Shown here one piece after another: positions 13,401 through 28,200 of a stretch of 64,000 bases of DNA. How positions within the stretch are numbered: position 1 is the stretch's first letter; each line of letters begins with the position of its first letter. The notes beneath the pieces are model-generated. The model did no database searches, was not told the DNA's origin, and was given only the letters and a program-made list of their open reading frames with translations. The translations under genes and the position numbers were made by a program. Source of the DNA: Lepturacanthus savala (Eukaryota; Chordata; Actinopteri; Scombriformes; Trichiuridae); the NCBI GenBank assembly GCA_030544235.1, contig CM060469.1, forward strand, positions 8,356,017-8,420,016, given 5' to 3'.

Positions 13401-16171
13401 GGCTTAGGGAAACGGCAAAACTTTCAGCTTTGACGATCTCAAGATCATGTTGCCTGAAATCACGGTTTTCGATCGAGAACGATAGATCTTTTCAGGCCTG
13501 GGTGAGACTGATGGCTGTTAAAGGTCCCGTATACTACAAAGTGAGTTTTTTATGCATTTTTAGTATTCTAAAAATTCTATGTGTATAATAACTGTCCCAT
13601 GTTTCACGACTCTGAACATCTGCGGTATAAGAAACCGTACCTGAAGACCTTATGTTGGGACTTCTGTGAAGTTGTGATGCCACAACTATACACTCACAGC
13701 CCATCACCCATTCATAGCCATTAAAAATCAGCCAGAGGCTCATTAGTATTAATGGTGGAGACACAAAGCGATCTGTTCTTTTTAGAATTTCAGACAGAAG
13801 CTTGAAAAGGGGAGATATAAAACTATAATGAGATGATTTTTGGTACTTAAGACCACATATATATCTTATTAGAGGTATTAAACCTTCAAATAAAACCGAG
13901 GGAAAATGTAAAATATGGGACCCTTTTAACATTATTTTGTTATTTATTTATTTATTTTCAAGAGAGCGAGAGCATAAAAGTGCAGCAAATTGGGTAGGAT
14001 TAAAGATAATGGAGGTACTCCATCACTACATTGTGAAATCAAAATGATTAACACGTCCTGAAAATATCATGATATTGTTTGCATATATTTAAATAGGGAT
14101 GTGAAAATGAAGGGAAGACATAACAAATAGCACATTTGCAGCAGGAACAGGAAACATAGTTGTATAAAAAGCCCATTTTATTAAACCTTGGTCTGCGTTG
14201 CTTTGGTTTGATTTGTTGTTTAATCCGAATCGTGCCGCGTGTTTGTGTTTTATGTCTCGGATCTGTTTACACATGCACCGTTGTCCTTGCTTTGCTTTCT
14301 CTGTATTTCTCCAGCACTGCAGCAGCGAGGGTCCCGAAGGTCCGTCGGGCTTCCTGGAGCGGCTGTGTTTCGAGATGAAAAAGGGTTATAAGGAGACGAT
14401 GCTTCAGCTGCTCCTCTCTCCCGTCCACATATTCGTCAGCGATAACTACCAGGTCAGAAACGTCACACCTGTCGCCGCCGTGACTTTTGGCCCAGTACGA
14501 CGCCGCAAATAATGCATCTGCAAAGCGGCGGATTTAATTAGCATAAAAGCACAATCAAAGTAAAAAGCATAGAAATATCAGCCCCTATAGCGATCCCTTA
14601 AACGCATGACCCTGTTGATACAGACTTTTCTCAAGCCTCGTTCAAAACAGTCAACACACAAACAGCTACGCTTCTGCTAATCTGCTAACCGGAATTCAAA
14701 TGACTCAGTCTTTAGAAAAACCCTCTGGGTAAAGGCTGTGGTCAGCGTTGCGTAATGCGAACCAGGCTCGTACCTGCCACACATTTGCTTAAGCTCCAGC
14801 ATATTGTATAACCACAAGGAATTCCTAAGCTTTAGACATGTGTTTGAGTCTATCTGCTGTTGAGAGTGGATATATTTCCCCTGTGCTGCTTTTTTTTTTT
14901 AAGTATGTGCAGGAATATTGGTGAAACCTAATTTCACTTTAGCTAAAGTTTGCTGGTAATTGTTCTTGGGCTCATTATTTGATTTATTGAGAGGGATTCT
15001 GTTAATTAAATTTTGTCTCTTACTTTCATTTATTTATTTTTACTAGGGGTGGTTAATTATGATTATTAATTACAGATGAAATACCGTGTTAAATATATGA
15101 ATGCATTGTTGTGGTATTGATGCACGCAGCTCCGACTACAACAATGAAAGTGCTCCGCTGGTTCAAAATACCACCCTAATGAAGGGTTGGCAACCGCATC
15201 GTTTATTGCAAACTGTGCAGAAAAGAGTTTGCGTCTCACAGAAGCAACAACTCTACGATACGATGTCACAGCAAGCACAGAAACTCCGAAGCTGCTGGTG
15301 GTTCTAGTTCTGGTTCTGGTTCTGGTCCGAGTACAAACAAGCAGCCCAAACCAAACACATAACAGGCTTCATCAGGAAGAAAATGAATAAGTCAACATTT
15401 GAACAACTGTGGAATGTGCCAGGACTGTAAACTGTGAAAAATGTGCTACAGATAGTGACAAAAATGGATTTACATAAAATAAATGTTGCTTTTGAGGACA
15501 ATATCATTATGCGATTAATTGTAATTAATTACATTCCTTTATTAAATTGAGCCCCACTCCAAATTTTTACCAATTGTTCCCCTGTATTTTCCTGTGGGTT
15601 ATGTGTATTGTTTCGTGTCCTTGCGTCCACAGCGTCCCACGGCCGACGGGGTGCTGCGAGACGGCCACCTGAGTCTCTCGGGCCTGCAGATGAGGGCGCA
15701 CGCCATGTTCTCCGCTCAGGGCCTCCCGCTGGGCATGGACACGCTGGAGTACGCCTGGCTCATCGACATGCAGGCCGGGGGCCTCACCGGCAGGGTCACC
15801 GTTCCACAGGTGTGTTTTTATCGGTGCAATCTGGAGGGGATATAACGCGTGTGCGGTTTGAATACAGACCAGAATGATAATGCGGCGGATCTTTTAGGTC
15901 AGCCGTGTGGGAGAGCGCGTGTGTTTTTTCTGAACAAATAGCACCTTTTGTGAATTAATAATACATTCGCTGTTACAGTAAAGAAACCCTCTATGAATAT
16001 TTAAGCACCCGTGTGTCTGTGACTATTAGGTGGCCAGTATGATCGAGTGGGGTGAGACTTACCTTTTCCACGTGGTGTCCCGGGAGTTCCAGCTAGAACA
16101 ACCCAAGCCGTCTGTCATCTGCCAGCACGGCGTGGACCGCCGCATCTGTGATGCAAAGGTAAAAACAGACA

Positions 16172-16207
<36 letters not shown>

Positions 16208-19200
16208 CCTGAAATGCTGCACAAGGTCTAAAACCCAATTTCTTCTGCTGTAGCTGTCTGACTTGTTTGCTGGCTGTGTGTGCAGGAAGCAACAGGATTT
16301 GCTTGTTATGGCAGAAATAAAGTTTTTCAGTTTTAAACGTTGGTCAGAACCATCCGTTGTGAAAAGAAACGTGCACATGACGAGATAATAAACGGAGGCC
16401 ACCGCAGAACGTCTGTTTCAACCGATTCCGCGCGATTCCGAAAACAGATTTTGTTTCACACAGTCGGAGAATTCCTTTGATCACGGGAGCCGTACGCAGC
16501 GCTCATACCAAACGCCACCTTGAAGTATGAAACTGTGTTGAAAGGAAACAAGTCTGTTTGCGCGCAAATACTAACGAGGGTATTTTTAAAACCTCCTGCC
16601 TGAGAGCCCTCATTAGTTTTTGACAACCGAGCAGCCGTGGCTACAGGCGATGTAGCAGCATGTAAAACACAGACTACACAGATCCGCCGCCTTTCTCAGA
16701 GCCATTGAACGGTTTGTGGTCGTCTTTCAGCTGACCTGCCTGCCAGGTCACTGTCGCACATCGGAAGAGTTGAAGTACACCATGACCCGACTGGCCATGG
16801 ATGGAGTGGACCTCTTCATTGTTGAGCATGGCTGTGCTGCCAACATCAAGGTAATTAACACCAACCATTATGATGTTTAAAGTATTTTACTTTCCCTTAT
16901 TAACTTTATTAACATTGAGTTTTATCTATATATTGCATGAGAAAACCTCAGCTACGACACTAAATAAAGTATTTTTTTTATGTTAATGTTACATTATCAA
17001 TATATATCATCAATACAATAAGAAATAAACTACAGTGTGATTCTATGATTTTATGGACAAAATATTGATTATTAATCATCCAACTTTGCATTGCAGATAA
17101 TTTAGTTTATTTCAAGTTTTTTGGGTCAGTTTTGTCTTGTTTGATATTTTAAATAAAGTATTTTTATCTGTAGTGAAACACAATGTTACATTTTTATTTG
17201 CAATATTCTAACCATATTTGGTCTCGGCAACATAAATTCTGACACTGTAGTCAACCCACATGTTCCTCAATTTTTTTTAATAGCAGATTTAAGTACATAA
17301 CTTTTGTGGTTCTAGAGATATTCCATATTTATTGTCATTTCAAGCAGGCAAACTGAAAAATAGGCCTGGATGTTAAGTGGTTACAGTGGTTACAAAAGGA
17401 AATCACTGCAAAATGTTTTGCACTAAATATTAGAAATTTCCGTCTACAGTCCACAAGCAGATTAATGCAGAATACTGCACTTATTGTAGTAAAATACAGA
17501 AACGGTTAAAAAATAGTAGGAAAAAGTATCAGTTTTTGTTTTGTTATAGATGTTTCATTCTATTGTTCCCTCCTCTTTTCCTCTCCAGACGGGTATCATT
17601 CGAGTGGCTAACTGCAACCTGCACAACCAGGCGGTGGGAGAGGGCATCAGCGCCGTGGTGCTGGACATCAACATCCGGCAGTACATCGAGCAGCACAGCG
17701 ACGCCACCAGGCTGCAGCCAGCCGGACAGGGTCCGTGTCCCGGGCAGCCGCTGGGTCTGGGCCAGCCCCCGTTGCTGCGGCGCTCCGTCTGGTTGGAGGC
17801 GGGTTCGGTCAACCTGAACCTCATCACGGCAGACATCGCTCTGGCTGCCGACCACCCTGCAAAATGTGAAGTCCAGAGACATTTTCTGGAACTGCATGAC
17901 GCTCAGACCAAAAGGTAAAAGAGAAAAAAAAAATAGGGCTAACTGTCCTCTTGTTATTTGCTTTTGTATCATAATTTGTGGTTCTGCAGCTCGCCTGGAG
18001 CGGCTTTTCAGCTTTCTGTGGCGTTTCCTGTTTAGTTCACACTATTGTGCACTTTTCTAGCTGTGAATTCGCTTCCAGGTAGTAGCACCCTTTAGGTTCA
18101 AGTGTCCTTTACAGGAATGTTAGTGCTGAAACTGACTCATTCGGTGAGCCATATTTCTGTATAATGTGCCCTTGATGTGATGTAGCTTTCATTGAGTCTC
18201 CTACTATCTCATACAGGGATCCAGCTCATGATATTTGATATAAACCTGCTGTGACAATGAATTCAACATAATATTCCAAAATCTTATAAAAGGTTAACAA
18301 GGAATTAATGAAACACTGTTTTCATTAGGTTAATATTCATTACCCCCAAAATTTCTGAAATCCACTGAGTCTTTCTTAATATCCCTAACCTATTGTAAGT
18401 AGTAGTAATAAACAGTGCAAAATAAAAGAACCAAAAGCTGTTGGACAGCATAGGGATACTTGAAAAAAGCTTTGTCTGAGACCACACAGCTTCTCTTCTT
18501 GTCTCCCGAATTGTGTCTGCTTTTTCTACATCTCTCTCAACCCCCCCCCCCCCCCCCACGTCTCCCTCCTCTCCTCAGACTCTGGTTCCTGTGGCCGGAC
18601 GAGGCCGGCATCCGCAACAAGCGCAGCAGGAACCGCTGCGGCTGCCTCGGAGGCTGCAGGTTCTTCGGCGGCACCAACATGGGTCTGGACTTCTTCAAGC
18701 TGGAGGAGTTGACGCCCTCCTCCTCATCGGCGTTTTCTTCGTCCAGCACCGAGATGGACATGAGTTACGGACAGTCCTTGCTTCAGCCCGGGGAGTGGAT
18801 CATTACCAAGGAGACACCCAAAGTGGACGGTAAGATGTAGGGTTTGCAAATTCCGTGAAATTTCAAAGTTGGAAATTTTCCATGGGAATTAACAGGAATA
18901 TATGGGACTAAAGTGGAATAAATCCAAAATTAACTAAACCAAGGGTTGGCTCTTAACAGGGAACTAAAATATAATTGGGGAAAACACATTTTAGCATAAT
19001 CTTGGCTAAATCAACTAGATTTAAAGGGATAGTTCAACATTTTTGATTTGTCATGATTCCGCAAGCTGCTCAGCTCCTGCTATATGGCTCATGGTATTTT
19101 TTAGTTTCCCTCATCAAACTCAGTAAATGCACAATCCAGCTATAAAATCAAGTATATTTGCAACCCTAGTAGGACATATTCCTACTTTCTATATTTCCTG

Positions 19201-22200
19201 AAAATCCCTGATAGAATATTTTAATTCATCATTAAAACTTTTTTCACATAAGTTCAAGTTTGTATGTAACATATCGGAGGGTTAATTAAATGAGATTATT
19301 TGATATTTTACCGTTTTAAATCCTACTAATGACCCAATCTGTGCTCGGTGGTAAATAACGAATGTAATGCACTAATTAAGGAAAAGCTCATAAATGATTT
19401 TGGCATTAATAGTCGCTAAACCTGATCCATGGTTTTTCCAGGGAGGGTTGTAGGACTGAAGACGGACACGCACTCCCCCTGCCTGCCTCCCGAGGTGCCG
19501 GAGAGGCGTGGCCAGCAACACCTCAGCCTCCAGGTGCCCCAACGCTCCCACAGCTCCGCCTCCTCCTCTGAAGAAAATAGCTCGTCCAGTGCTGCGTTGC
19601 CCCTGCTGGCCGGAGAGAGGGACACTCCTTCACCAAGCACAGAGGAGCGCATGTTCCCCATGAACGGCAAAAGCCCTGCTGAGTGAGTAACATCAAAAAC
19701 GACAGGTTGTGAAACGCTGAATACTAAATTTACTGCTGTGTTTTAGCATGGGGGAAATAAAGTACTGACCTGGGTGTAGTTACTGGGAGTACAGTTTAAG
19801 TGTTTGATGTGTTCCTGTTACTATTTCAGCACCCTCGGTGACGTCCCTGAAGTCTCGCCCGTCTCGCCCAACAGCTCCCAGGACCGCTCCTCTGTGCGCT
19901 CGCCTCTCTGTTCTCCCCTCAAGCGTCAGTCCTCCGTCCACTCAGGACGACTGGGCAGCACCAAGAGCCTGTCGGCCGCCGTCTTCACCGACAAACCACC
20001 CCCGGTGCTCGCCGGCGGCGTCCAGTTCAGCAGCGAGGTCTCCCGCAGCGACGAGAACGTCCTGGACTCCCCGCGCCAGCGCAGGAGCTACGGCTCCTTC
20101 CCCTTCACGCCGTCGGCGGACTCCAACACCTTCCACCAGTACCGCTCCGCCGACTCCAGCATGTCGGTGGCCGACAGCGAAGCCTACTTCTCTGCCGCCG
20201 AGGACTTCGAGCCGATCAGCAGCGCCGACGAGGGTCCGGGCACGTACCCGGGCCGTAAGAAGAAGAGGAGGCAGCAGATGCAGCAGCCACAGCAGCCGTC
20301 GTACCACATGGAGAACTACAGGTCAGCTGCAATGATAGATAGCATCTGTCTATGAAGCAAGGAGCGTCTGTGGCTCATGTATCTCTCTGTTTGTCAGATC
20401 AACCTCAGCTTCTTGAATATAGGTTCCGCATGGCTTGATGGTGTGTATCTTTTTTTGTGGAATTTTTGACTGGGTATTCATAACATCATTATCAATATTA
20501 AAATCCCATAGGTGTGCTGCGGTGGTGTAGGGGTAGAGCGCTTGCCTCATAGGACCCATGTTCGAGTTCAGCATTTTTTAGCCGCATGTTTCTCAGAATT
20601 CCTTTCTGTCTGGCTGCTGTATAATAAAACCGTATAAGCCACAAAGAATCTTTGACCAAAAAAATCCCATAGGTTATAATTGCTCCTCCTTGTGTTGCTT
20701 CCCAGCGCTTTCAAATTACAATTCAAAGCTCCGTTGTCCTGTTTCTTCAATCATGCAGCCAACATAAAAACTACATGCTAAGACGTTAGCCGGTATAACT
20801 GCTACTTTATTCCTCACGCTAACACAGGTCTTGCTACAAGACGCATTCATAGATCCTCAGAAAATCCCAGCACTATCACCTAACAGAACAGAATAATTTC
20901 TTTATAAACGCATATCAGTAACATGCACGAATAGAAAGTAAAACATTTGTCCAGTTTTACCTAATAATTTCAAAACTGATATGTTGGTTGACAGGAAATT
21001 TCAACATAAGTTGTAGTCTTTTTCTTACAATAACTGTATTTGCATGTTTCTCCTTATCTCAGTGTATATCCATGTCTTACCCAACGTACAATTTGTCTAT
21101 TTAGATGATGTAACAGTCCAGTTTGGCCAAACATGAAAAATCTACTTAAGCTTCCACTTTTCGATAGGAATACACACTCTGTACGGGTACTGAACTAGTA
21201 TTATAGAATTATTGGAGCTCTTCTTCAGTGGAACTCAGGAAAGTTTTCAAAGTGAAAGAGTTGAGAGAACAATGAGTCAAATGTTAAGGATGCGATCAAG
21301 GTAATGATAGATTTCGACAGCTCACAGTAACATCAAAGAATCTCTTATTTCTCATCTGCGAGAGCAGATCAATTAATGACCTTGTCTGGCAACTCCTGAC
21401 CTTGCCAGACGGCTTAAGGTGTTCCCGCTTATTAAAAACATGAAAGGGGCCATTCTGAAGGAATTTGCCCTTTTTATGAGTTACATTTCGCGATTGTGAT
21501 GCGTCCTCGGGCATTTGACTTTTCATTTAATGTCTCCCGATTGTTACGCTGGAATTTCAATTCCACATCGAGATTAATGGATTTTATCTGTTGCCTTATC
21601 TATTTCATGGTAATACAAAAGCCTAAAAAACCCCTGATGTCTCTGAATAACTGTATTAGTAAGGTCTTTAACGTGTCGCCCGTGTTTTGGAAACATCACA
21701 TATTGGAACGGAACAACAGGCTGTAAACAAGTGCCTCACATAATTTCTGATGACTCACACTGACATCTGCAATGATTCTAAAATATCCACAGGCATACAT
21801 TAACCATGTGATGACACTTTTATGTTTAATACCCAGCGAGTGTTGCATTTGATCCTGCAAAGCAACGCAGCCCCCCGAGCCAAACACGCTGCAGTTTTCA
21901 TTTATTACTTTGATTCGATCACGCAGGGATGGATGTGATGTAGGTGGGCCCACCGCAAATGAGATATTTGATCCATGAGCAGCCACTTAACGCCGGTGTG
22001 TTTTTGCAAAGTGGGTTTCAGTCTCGTTGTGCAACTTCACCTTGTCATTCGTCTATCGCCCAGAATGTTGACGCATTGATTTAAGCACGCTTTTTGATTG
22101 ATACAGCCGCCGCACAAACACGAGCGATCAATTCCCTCTCGTGAAAAGTTTTTTACTGGCACAAGCCTGCGCAAACACAAGGCTCAATTCAAGAATATAA

Positions 22201-25200
22201 AACTCTATACAGATCAGAGGCAGCATAGATTCTGGCAGGTATTTTTTGATCACTAATAATAGATCAGCACAGAAGGATTATAAATAGGGTTTCCACACGT
22301 TCTGGAAAACCTCAGAAATGATTGATCATATGGAAAACGGGTTAGGGTTTGGGTCAAATGTCCTGGAAAATATTAAGTTATCCTGAAATATTATGATAAT
22401 GTACCCTATTACATGTTCATTTGAACTGCTGGCATGAAATGAATGTGATTTAACGTGGCTAAATTAGCATTAAAGCTATCAATCAGTCAGTTTGAGTTTA
22501 TTCAAGACACTTTAATGTGTGTAACTAAATATTTGTTGGACGCCCAGCTTGCATGCAAAGGAATAATAAATAGAATAGAAGTTCATGTTAATAAATATGA
22601 AGTATTGCACACATTAAAGGGGAATATATTAGTATATGACATGATAACTTGTCTCTGTATAATGTCTTGGAAAAGTCCTGGCAAATAATGTCAGTTTAGT
22701 CTGAACCGTGATGAAACCAACACCACGACTTGTTGAATGTGATGCTCACGTGTTTATGGTTTTACGTCCTCTCAGCCGGAGCTCCATCTACCACAGCGTC
22801 GAAGGTCCCCTCACCTACGTCCTCAACGGGGAGCTGATCACCGAGCCGCGTCCGCTGCCCCTGCCCCCGATGCTGCCGCCGCTGCCCCCTCAGCCCCTGC
22901 CCACCCACATGTCCCAGGCCTCCTTCGTCTCAGCCCTGGCCATGGAGGAGGAGAGCTCGGTGGAGACGGAGAAGACGGCCGAACCCGGCCCAGTAACCCG
23001 CCAACCCCACGTCATGGCGTGCTACCAGAGCTACCTGGCCCACTACCAGGTAGAATCCGCCATGGTGATTCATGTCTGTGCAAAAGCCGAATTATTTTTT
23101 TATTAAAATTTTCTGCTTTTGATGAAAGAATCCTCTGCAATGCACTTGTTGTGTCGTGGTCAAATCTAATTCCACATGCACGTGTAGATTCGGTAAATTG
23201 ATCTGGTGATTTAGTTTACTTCATCTCTGCCAGGTTTGCAACTGGTCTGTGAAGCAGCCCACCAATAAGAGGACCTCAAAGTCTTCTCTGCACCGCCCCC
23301 TAGATCTGGACACACCCACAAGCGAAGAGAGCTCCGCCTCCTTTGACCAGCTCTCCGTTCCCACCTTTAAGGTCTTCTACTCGTGACATATAAACTTTGT
23401 CTTGGTGTATTGAAGTGACTATAAACTTTAATTTTGTTTTGTTTTGTCATTGGCTGATTCACATGATATCGTATGTAAAGCAGTTTGAATTACCTTGTTG
23501 AAATGTGCTATACAAATAAACATGCCTTCCTATCGTTGCAGGTGATAAAGCACGGCCTCTCAGCCAGCTCGCTACTGGATAGAGGAGATCAGCTGATGGG
23601 AGAGAACAACAGGTATTTAGGTCACATATTTTACAATATCAGCTTTTATTTTGTAGTTGTACAATAAAATAGTTCAGTTTTTTAACAGCCCACGAGCAGC
23701 ATCTCTGCTGTTAGTTTATTTATATGCTATGCATAATAAATATCCAGATTTTTCCTCTCCAGCACGCCATATACTCCGCTGGATAAGAGAGCCATGGAGA
23801 ACACGGATGAGGACACGACCACAGACGACTGGACTCTAGAGCAGCCCTTAGCTCAGACCAGGACCACAGCCATCGTGGAGGTGAAGGGGGCCATCAACGT
23901 GGTGCTCACACCCCTTGTGGCCGAGTCCCTGGACAGGTAGCAGCCATGTTTTTCTGTGTGTGATTGGAAATCCTCACCGTTTCCTGATTTAGTATATTAT
24001 TAAAACAATTTTTTGCTGATTTTTCCTCTCCCCAAACAAAAGATTTCATCTCTGTGTTGAGAGTGCGGTTAAAAACATAAAATAAGTACAGTGGCTGACA
24101 TAATTCTTTCTAACACAGCACATTGTAAATTGGGTGTTATTTTTAGCCAGAGGCCGAGATGTGACCTTAAGCCGATTTAATCCCTATGCACACTACATAT
24201 TGGATCTCAAATTCCTGCCAGTGCTTCAGCGTCTGGTCTCATCCTTGGTTTTCTCTACCAGTGTGAAACTTTACTTTGCTACAGGCTAACAGTGCTTTGT
24301 TCTTCACAATGTTCTTACAGAGCACGTAGCTTTTGGCAAGCACAGCGCGGGTTTAATAAACTGCAGCTCGGAGCTTGAAGTGTGCCCAAAATCTGACAGT
24401 TAATTTGATTATATTTGTTTTATATATATTTATATGCTGTTGACAGTTTGTTTGTGAAGGCTCTGTGCTGTACAAATGTAACTGAATATCAACTGAATAA
24501 AAGAAATGTTTTATTGGATTACAGCTGTCTGTTGCTTGTTTTAGGTACATTGAGTCTATGGTCCACTTTGCCAGTATCCGTCATCCTGCCAGCATTTTGG
24601 ACGACCTGCACGGGAAAGTCCTCAACGAGGCCTATCAGATCAGCAAGTCCACAGTCACTGAGTCGGTAAGTAAAACCAAACCCACAACAGAGAGGTGGAA
24701 TATGACATTTGACAAGTCGTCCACCCGGTTCAAAAGCGAATTGAAGCCGGCTTTGGTGACCAACGACCGATGTCTCACTGTTCTGAATGTGGATCTGCAC
24801 AGAGCCAAGCAGGCAAGCAGGAGCACAAGCTGTCCAAGACAGAGGGCACGACCCCCGCTTCTCTCAACATCTCCCAAGGCCAGACAGACCTGTCCGTCAA
24901 ACCGGATAATGTGAAAATCAAAGGCCTCCAAGCCAACGTCTCCATCCCCAAGGTAAAGCCCATGACCCTGAATAATGAGATGCCAGGGGCCTCATTTATA
25001 AAATGGCGTGTAGGATCCAAACCCAAAGTGGACATGTGCACAAAAGCTGGACGTTCTTTTGCATCAAAAATAATCAGATTAATAAAACTGCAGGAATCAA
25101 AGTACCTTTCCCTGCAAGAATCAACTTATGCACATAGAAAAAACCTTATATCTCTACGCTTACACTCCTACAGATAACCATAAACGGTCAATGCGTGAGA

Positions 25201-28200
25201 CGGATAACAGCGTCAGTAACAGAAAGTTTAAGAGGATGACAGCTGCTGCGGTCGTCGGAACAAACCAAACACATCCTGATATTAAACAAAGTTGTCAGAC
25301 AGGAGGGTAGATGCCAAGAAGCGCATTGCGGCACATTGTCAGGATGGACTAGTGGAGGAACAGCTAGCTGTGAATCATTTACTTTATATAGACATATCAT
25401 TTATTTATATTTTCTCAAAAAAAAAAATCCAACATACCAGTGTTTTTCAGTCCTACTCAGTGATATATCCACACTTTTATGGTAAAAATCTATCCGTTTA
25501 TCAGTTAGTTGGAGTGGTTGTGTAAAAAGGAGTCGGTATATTCAGGGTTAATGTCGGTGAAAGACAAACCAGATGTTTCAGAAACCAGCTCATTTGCATG
25601 GGTCTGAGTTTCTGTCCAGGCGAGCACATACTCCTGTCATGTTTTGTTCTAGTCAATCTTCCAACTTCTTCATGGGAAGCGACATACAAAATCTTTCATG
25701 CCTCGTTTTGTGCAAGCTCAGCGGTTATAAATGAAGCCCCGGGAGGGTTCCAGAAAATGTGTTTTGGCCTAGAGAAGTTCAACAGCAAGCTCTGAATCAC
25801 AAGCACTGCCGTGGATGGATTTACATTCAAATTGCTGAATGTAGTCATTACCGTGGCGTTATGTAGAAAGTTATGGCTGGTCAACTCAATGTTGTAAGCC
25901 CCATGTTTTCCTTTTATTTGTAAAGTGCAAAATTGTAGGTTTGAAACGCAGCCTGTAATAGCCTGTTTGACTGGATATGTTATAAATTTCCATCATTGCC
26001 TCTGATTGCAGTATTGATTTAGCTATAGCCCTCTGTATATCTTCATATAGAGAGTATGTTTGGGAAAAGTAGTCCCATACAGTATGATGTATCTATTCAT
26101 TATTATATTCTTACCTGTGGATAAATAATAGTTTTGGTTTTTTTTTAAAAAGAAGGATCTTTTTGGCATTTTTATTAATTCCATCCTTAGCTCCACATTT
26201 TTCTTAGAAGACAGTATTTCTCAGCATGGTAGAGTTTTAATTGGTTTGTTTTTGTTTTGTTGCAGGTGAACCTCTGCCTCTTGCAGGCTTCTGTAGAGGA
26301 GGGGTCGCCGTCCTGCTCCAGTAAGTGCGTCACGCACGTCTCTCTTGTGGCCCTGTGCTTTGACAGGATTGCGACCCAGTTCAGAATGAACAGGTAACGT
26401 CCCGGCTCATATTGTTTTGTTTTTTTTGAGAAATTGCAGAAAATCAGCAAATATATTTCAGTCAACGTCTGACGTGCGCGTGTCCGTCACTGCCGCAAGA
26501 CCGAGCAATTCCGCAAACGCGCGTTCCTTTCTCTCGTACTTCAGGGGTATCGTAGAAGAGACTCCCAACACCACAGAGCACGGCCGTCCGTCCGTCATGC
26601 TGGAGAAGTACGCCTCGGCCACCAAGATGCAGCCTCAGTCGTCCGGCTCGCTCCGCTCCAACGCCGGCATCGAGAAAGGCAAAGAGATCGCCGCCAGACT
26701 CAACGTCCACCGCATCCACAGCCAGCTGCGAGGCCTCGACTCCACAGGTCGGTTCCGTAGAAAGACGTTCCCTGATTGAGCTGCTGTGTCCATTTTGAAG
26801 TTATCAGACTGCGAGGTTTACATGTGTTTGAATATTGATAATATGCAAAGTGAGGGTGGAAATGACGACCTCCTGATTCGATACTATCACTGTGCTTTAG
26901 TGCCTCTTCGATATGTATCTACATTTACTTTTTAAACACTAGACTATGGGGAAAAAGTTGAATCATAGACTGTATTTCAAGAGGCATATATCCAAAAACA
27001 ATGACAGCCTAGCTTTTTTGACTTTTAGCCTGTGTTGCATGTTTTCCCCTCATGAAATAAATAAATACATTTATAGGATATTCTATATGTTGTTTTTTTT
27101 TTTTTTGCTATTATCAGTCCCAGTATTTTAAATAACATTCTAGTGGTTAATTATCTTTCCAAGAGTTTAATCGCGCCTTCTCTTCCTGTAGAAATCGGCA
27201 CATGTGCCATCACAGCAATCCCTTTCGAGAAGTCCAAAGTGCTTTTTGGCCTGGAGGAAATGGAGGAGTTCTCGATGGTAGACGAGACAGACGCCCAAAC
27301 TACCTCGGCTGACCTGGGCCGCTCCGCTGCGTCTCTAGAGAAATGGGGCTGGATCATGTTCGAATGCGGCATCGAGAACCTCACAGTCAAAGGTAAAAAA
27401 AAAAAAAAAATCAACCCAAAGTCTCTGCGCGCTCACACGGAGACCCGAGGGACGTGAAACATTTAAAAGAGGAGCCGCGTTGAGAACGCTGCAGAACGCG
27501 AGGTAGCCGGATTAACGATCGCGTGTGACCTCGCGTTGCAGGAGGCCGTCAGTCAGGAGCCATCCTTTATAATTCATTCGGCGTGATGGGACGCTCGGAC
27601 GCCGGGGGCAAGACCGGGATGTCCAAGTCCAACGGCTCGACAGGCTCCCAGACGGGCAGCGGCTACAGCACCGACGTTTCTGACGACAACCTCCCACACG
27701 ACACCGTCAGCCCCGCCTCCGATGTCAACGACCACTCAGACTCAGACGACCAGGTGAGATCCTCCAGAGAGACGCCCCAGCTGTTGCTTCTGTGTTTATA
27801 CAAAATTATCCTGAGAGTTAATGAGCCCGAACGCTTTTAATTTTCACCCTGTCAACAAAAGGCATGTAAATCTCATTCCAGAAGGTACTTCTTGAGTTGT
27901 TTGTTTAGTTATTGTATATGATTTAGTAGATGAATTAACAGAGAATCAAAGCTTTTAGTTGAGCTCTTATTTGTCCTGCTCTGCAGCAAAATGTTAAAGC
28001 CAGTCTTAGCCTAATATCACAGAATAGGATTCATTAATTTCTTTATGTACTCTACTCACAATAAGTTAGGGATATTGTGAGACTCAGTGGATTTCATACA
28101 ATTTTGGGTAATAAATATTAAACTAATGAAAATGGTGTTTTTTCTCATTCATTATTAATGATATCAAAGGGAACTTTTACTTATATCGTTAAAATTCAGA

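Larger units (their letters stand above)
20322..22775 (+). other. Intron 27 (2.45 kb)
   Basis: The longest intron. It holds the SINE and repeat F in its first third. The remaining 21126-22775 is AT-rich with no exon-like stretch that I can support. Confidence 0.7.

Noticed and set aside
13534..13932. 132-codon minus-strand frame
   Set aside because: Lies wholly inside a MITE-like element with inverted ends; no family resemblance.
19942..20307. 121-codon minus-strand frame
   Set aside because: Shadow of the GC-rich exon 27 on the opposite strand.
20514..20590. tRNA gene
   Set aside because: A- and B-box-like words exist but the arms do not pair well and target duplications flank a longer body: a SINE.
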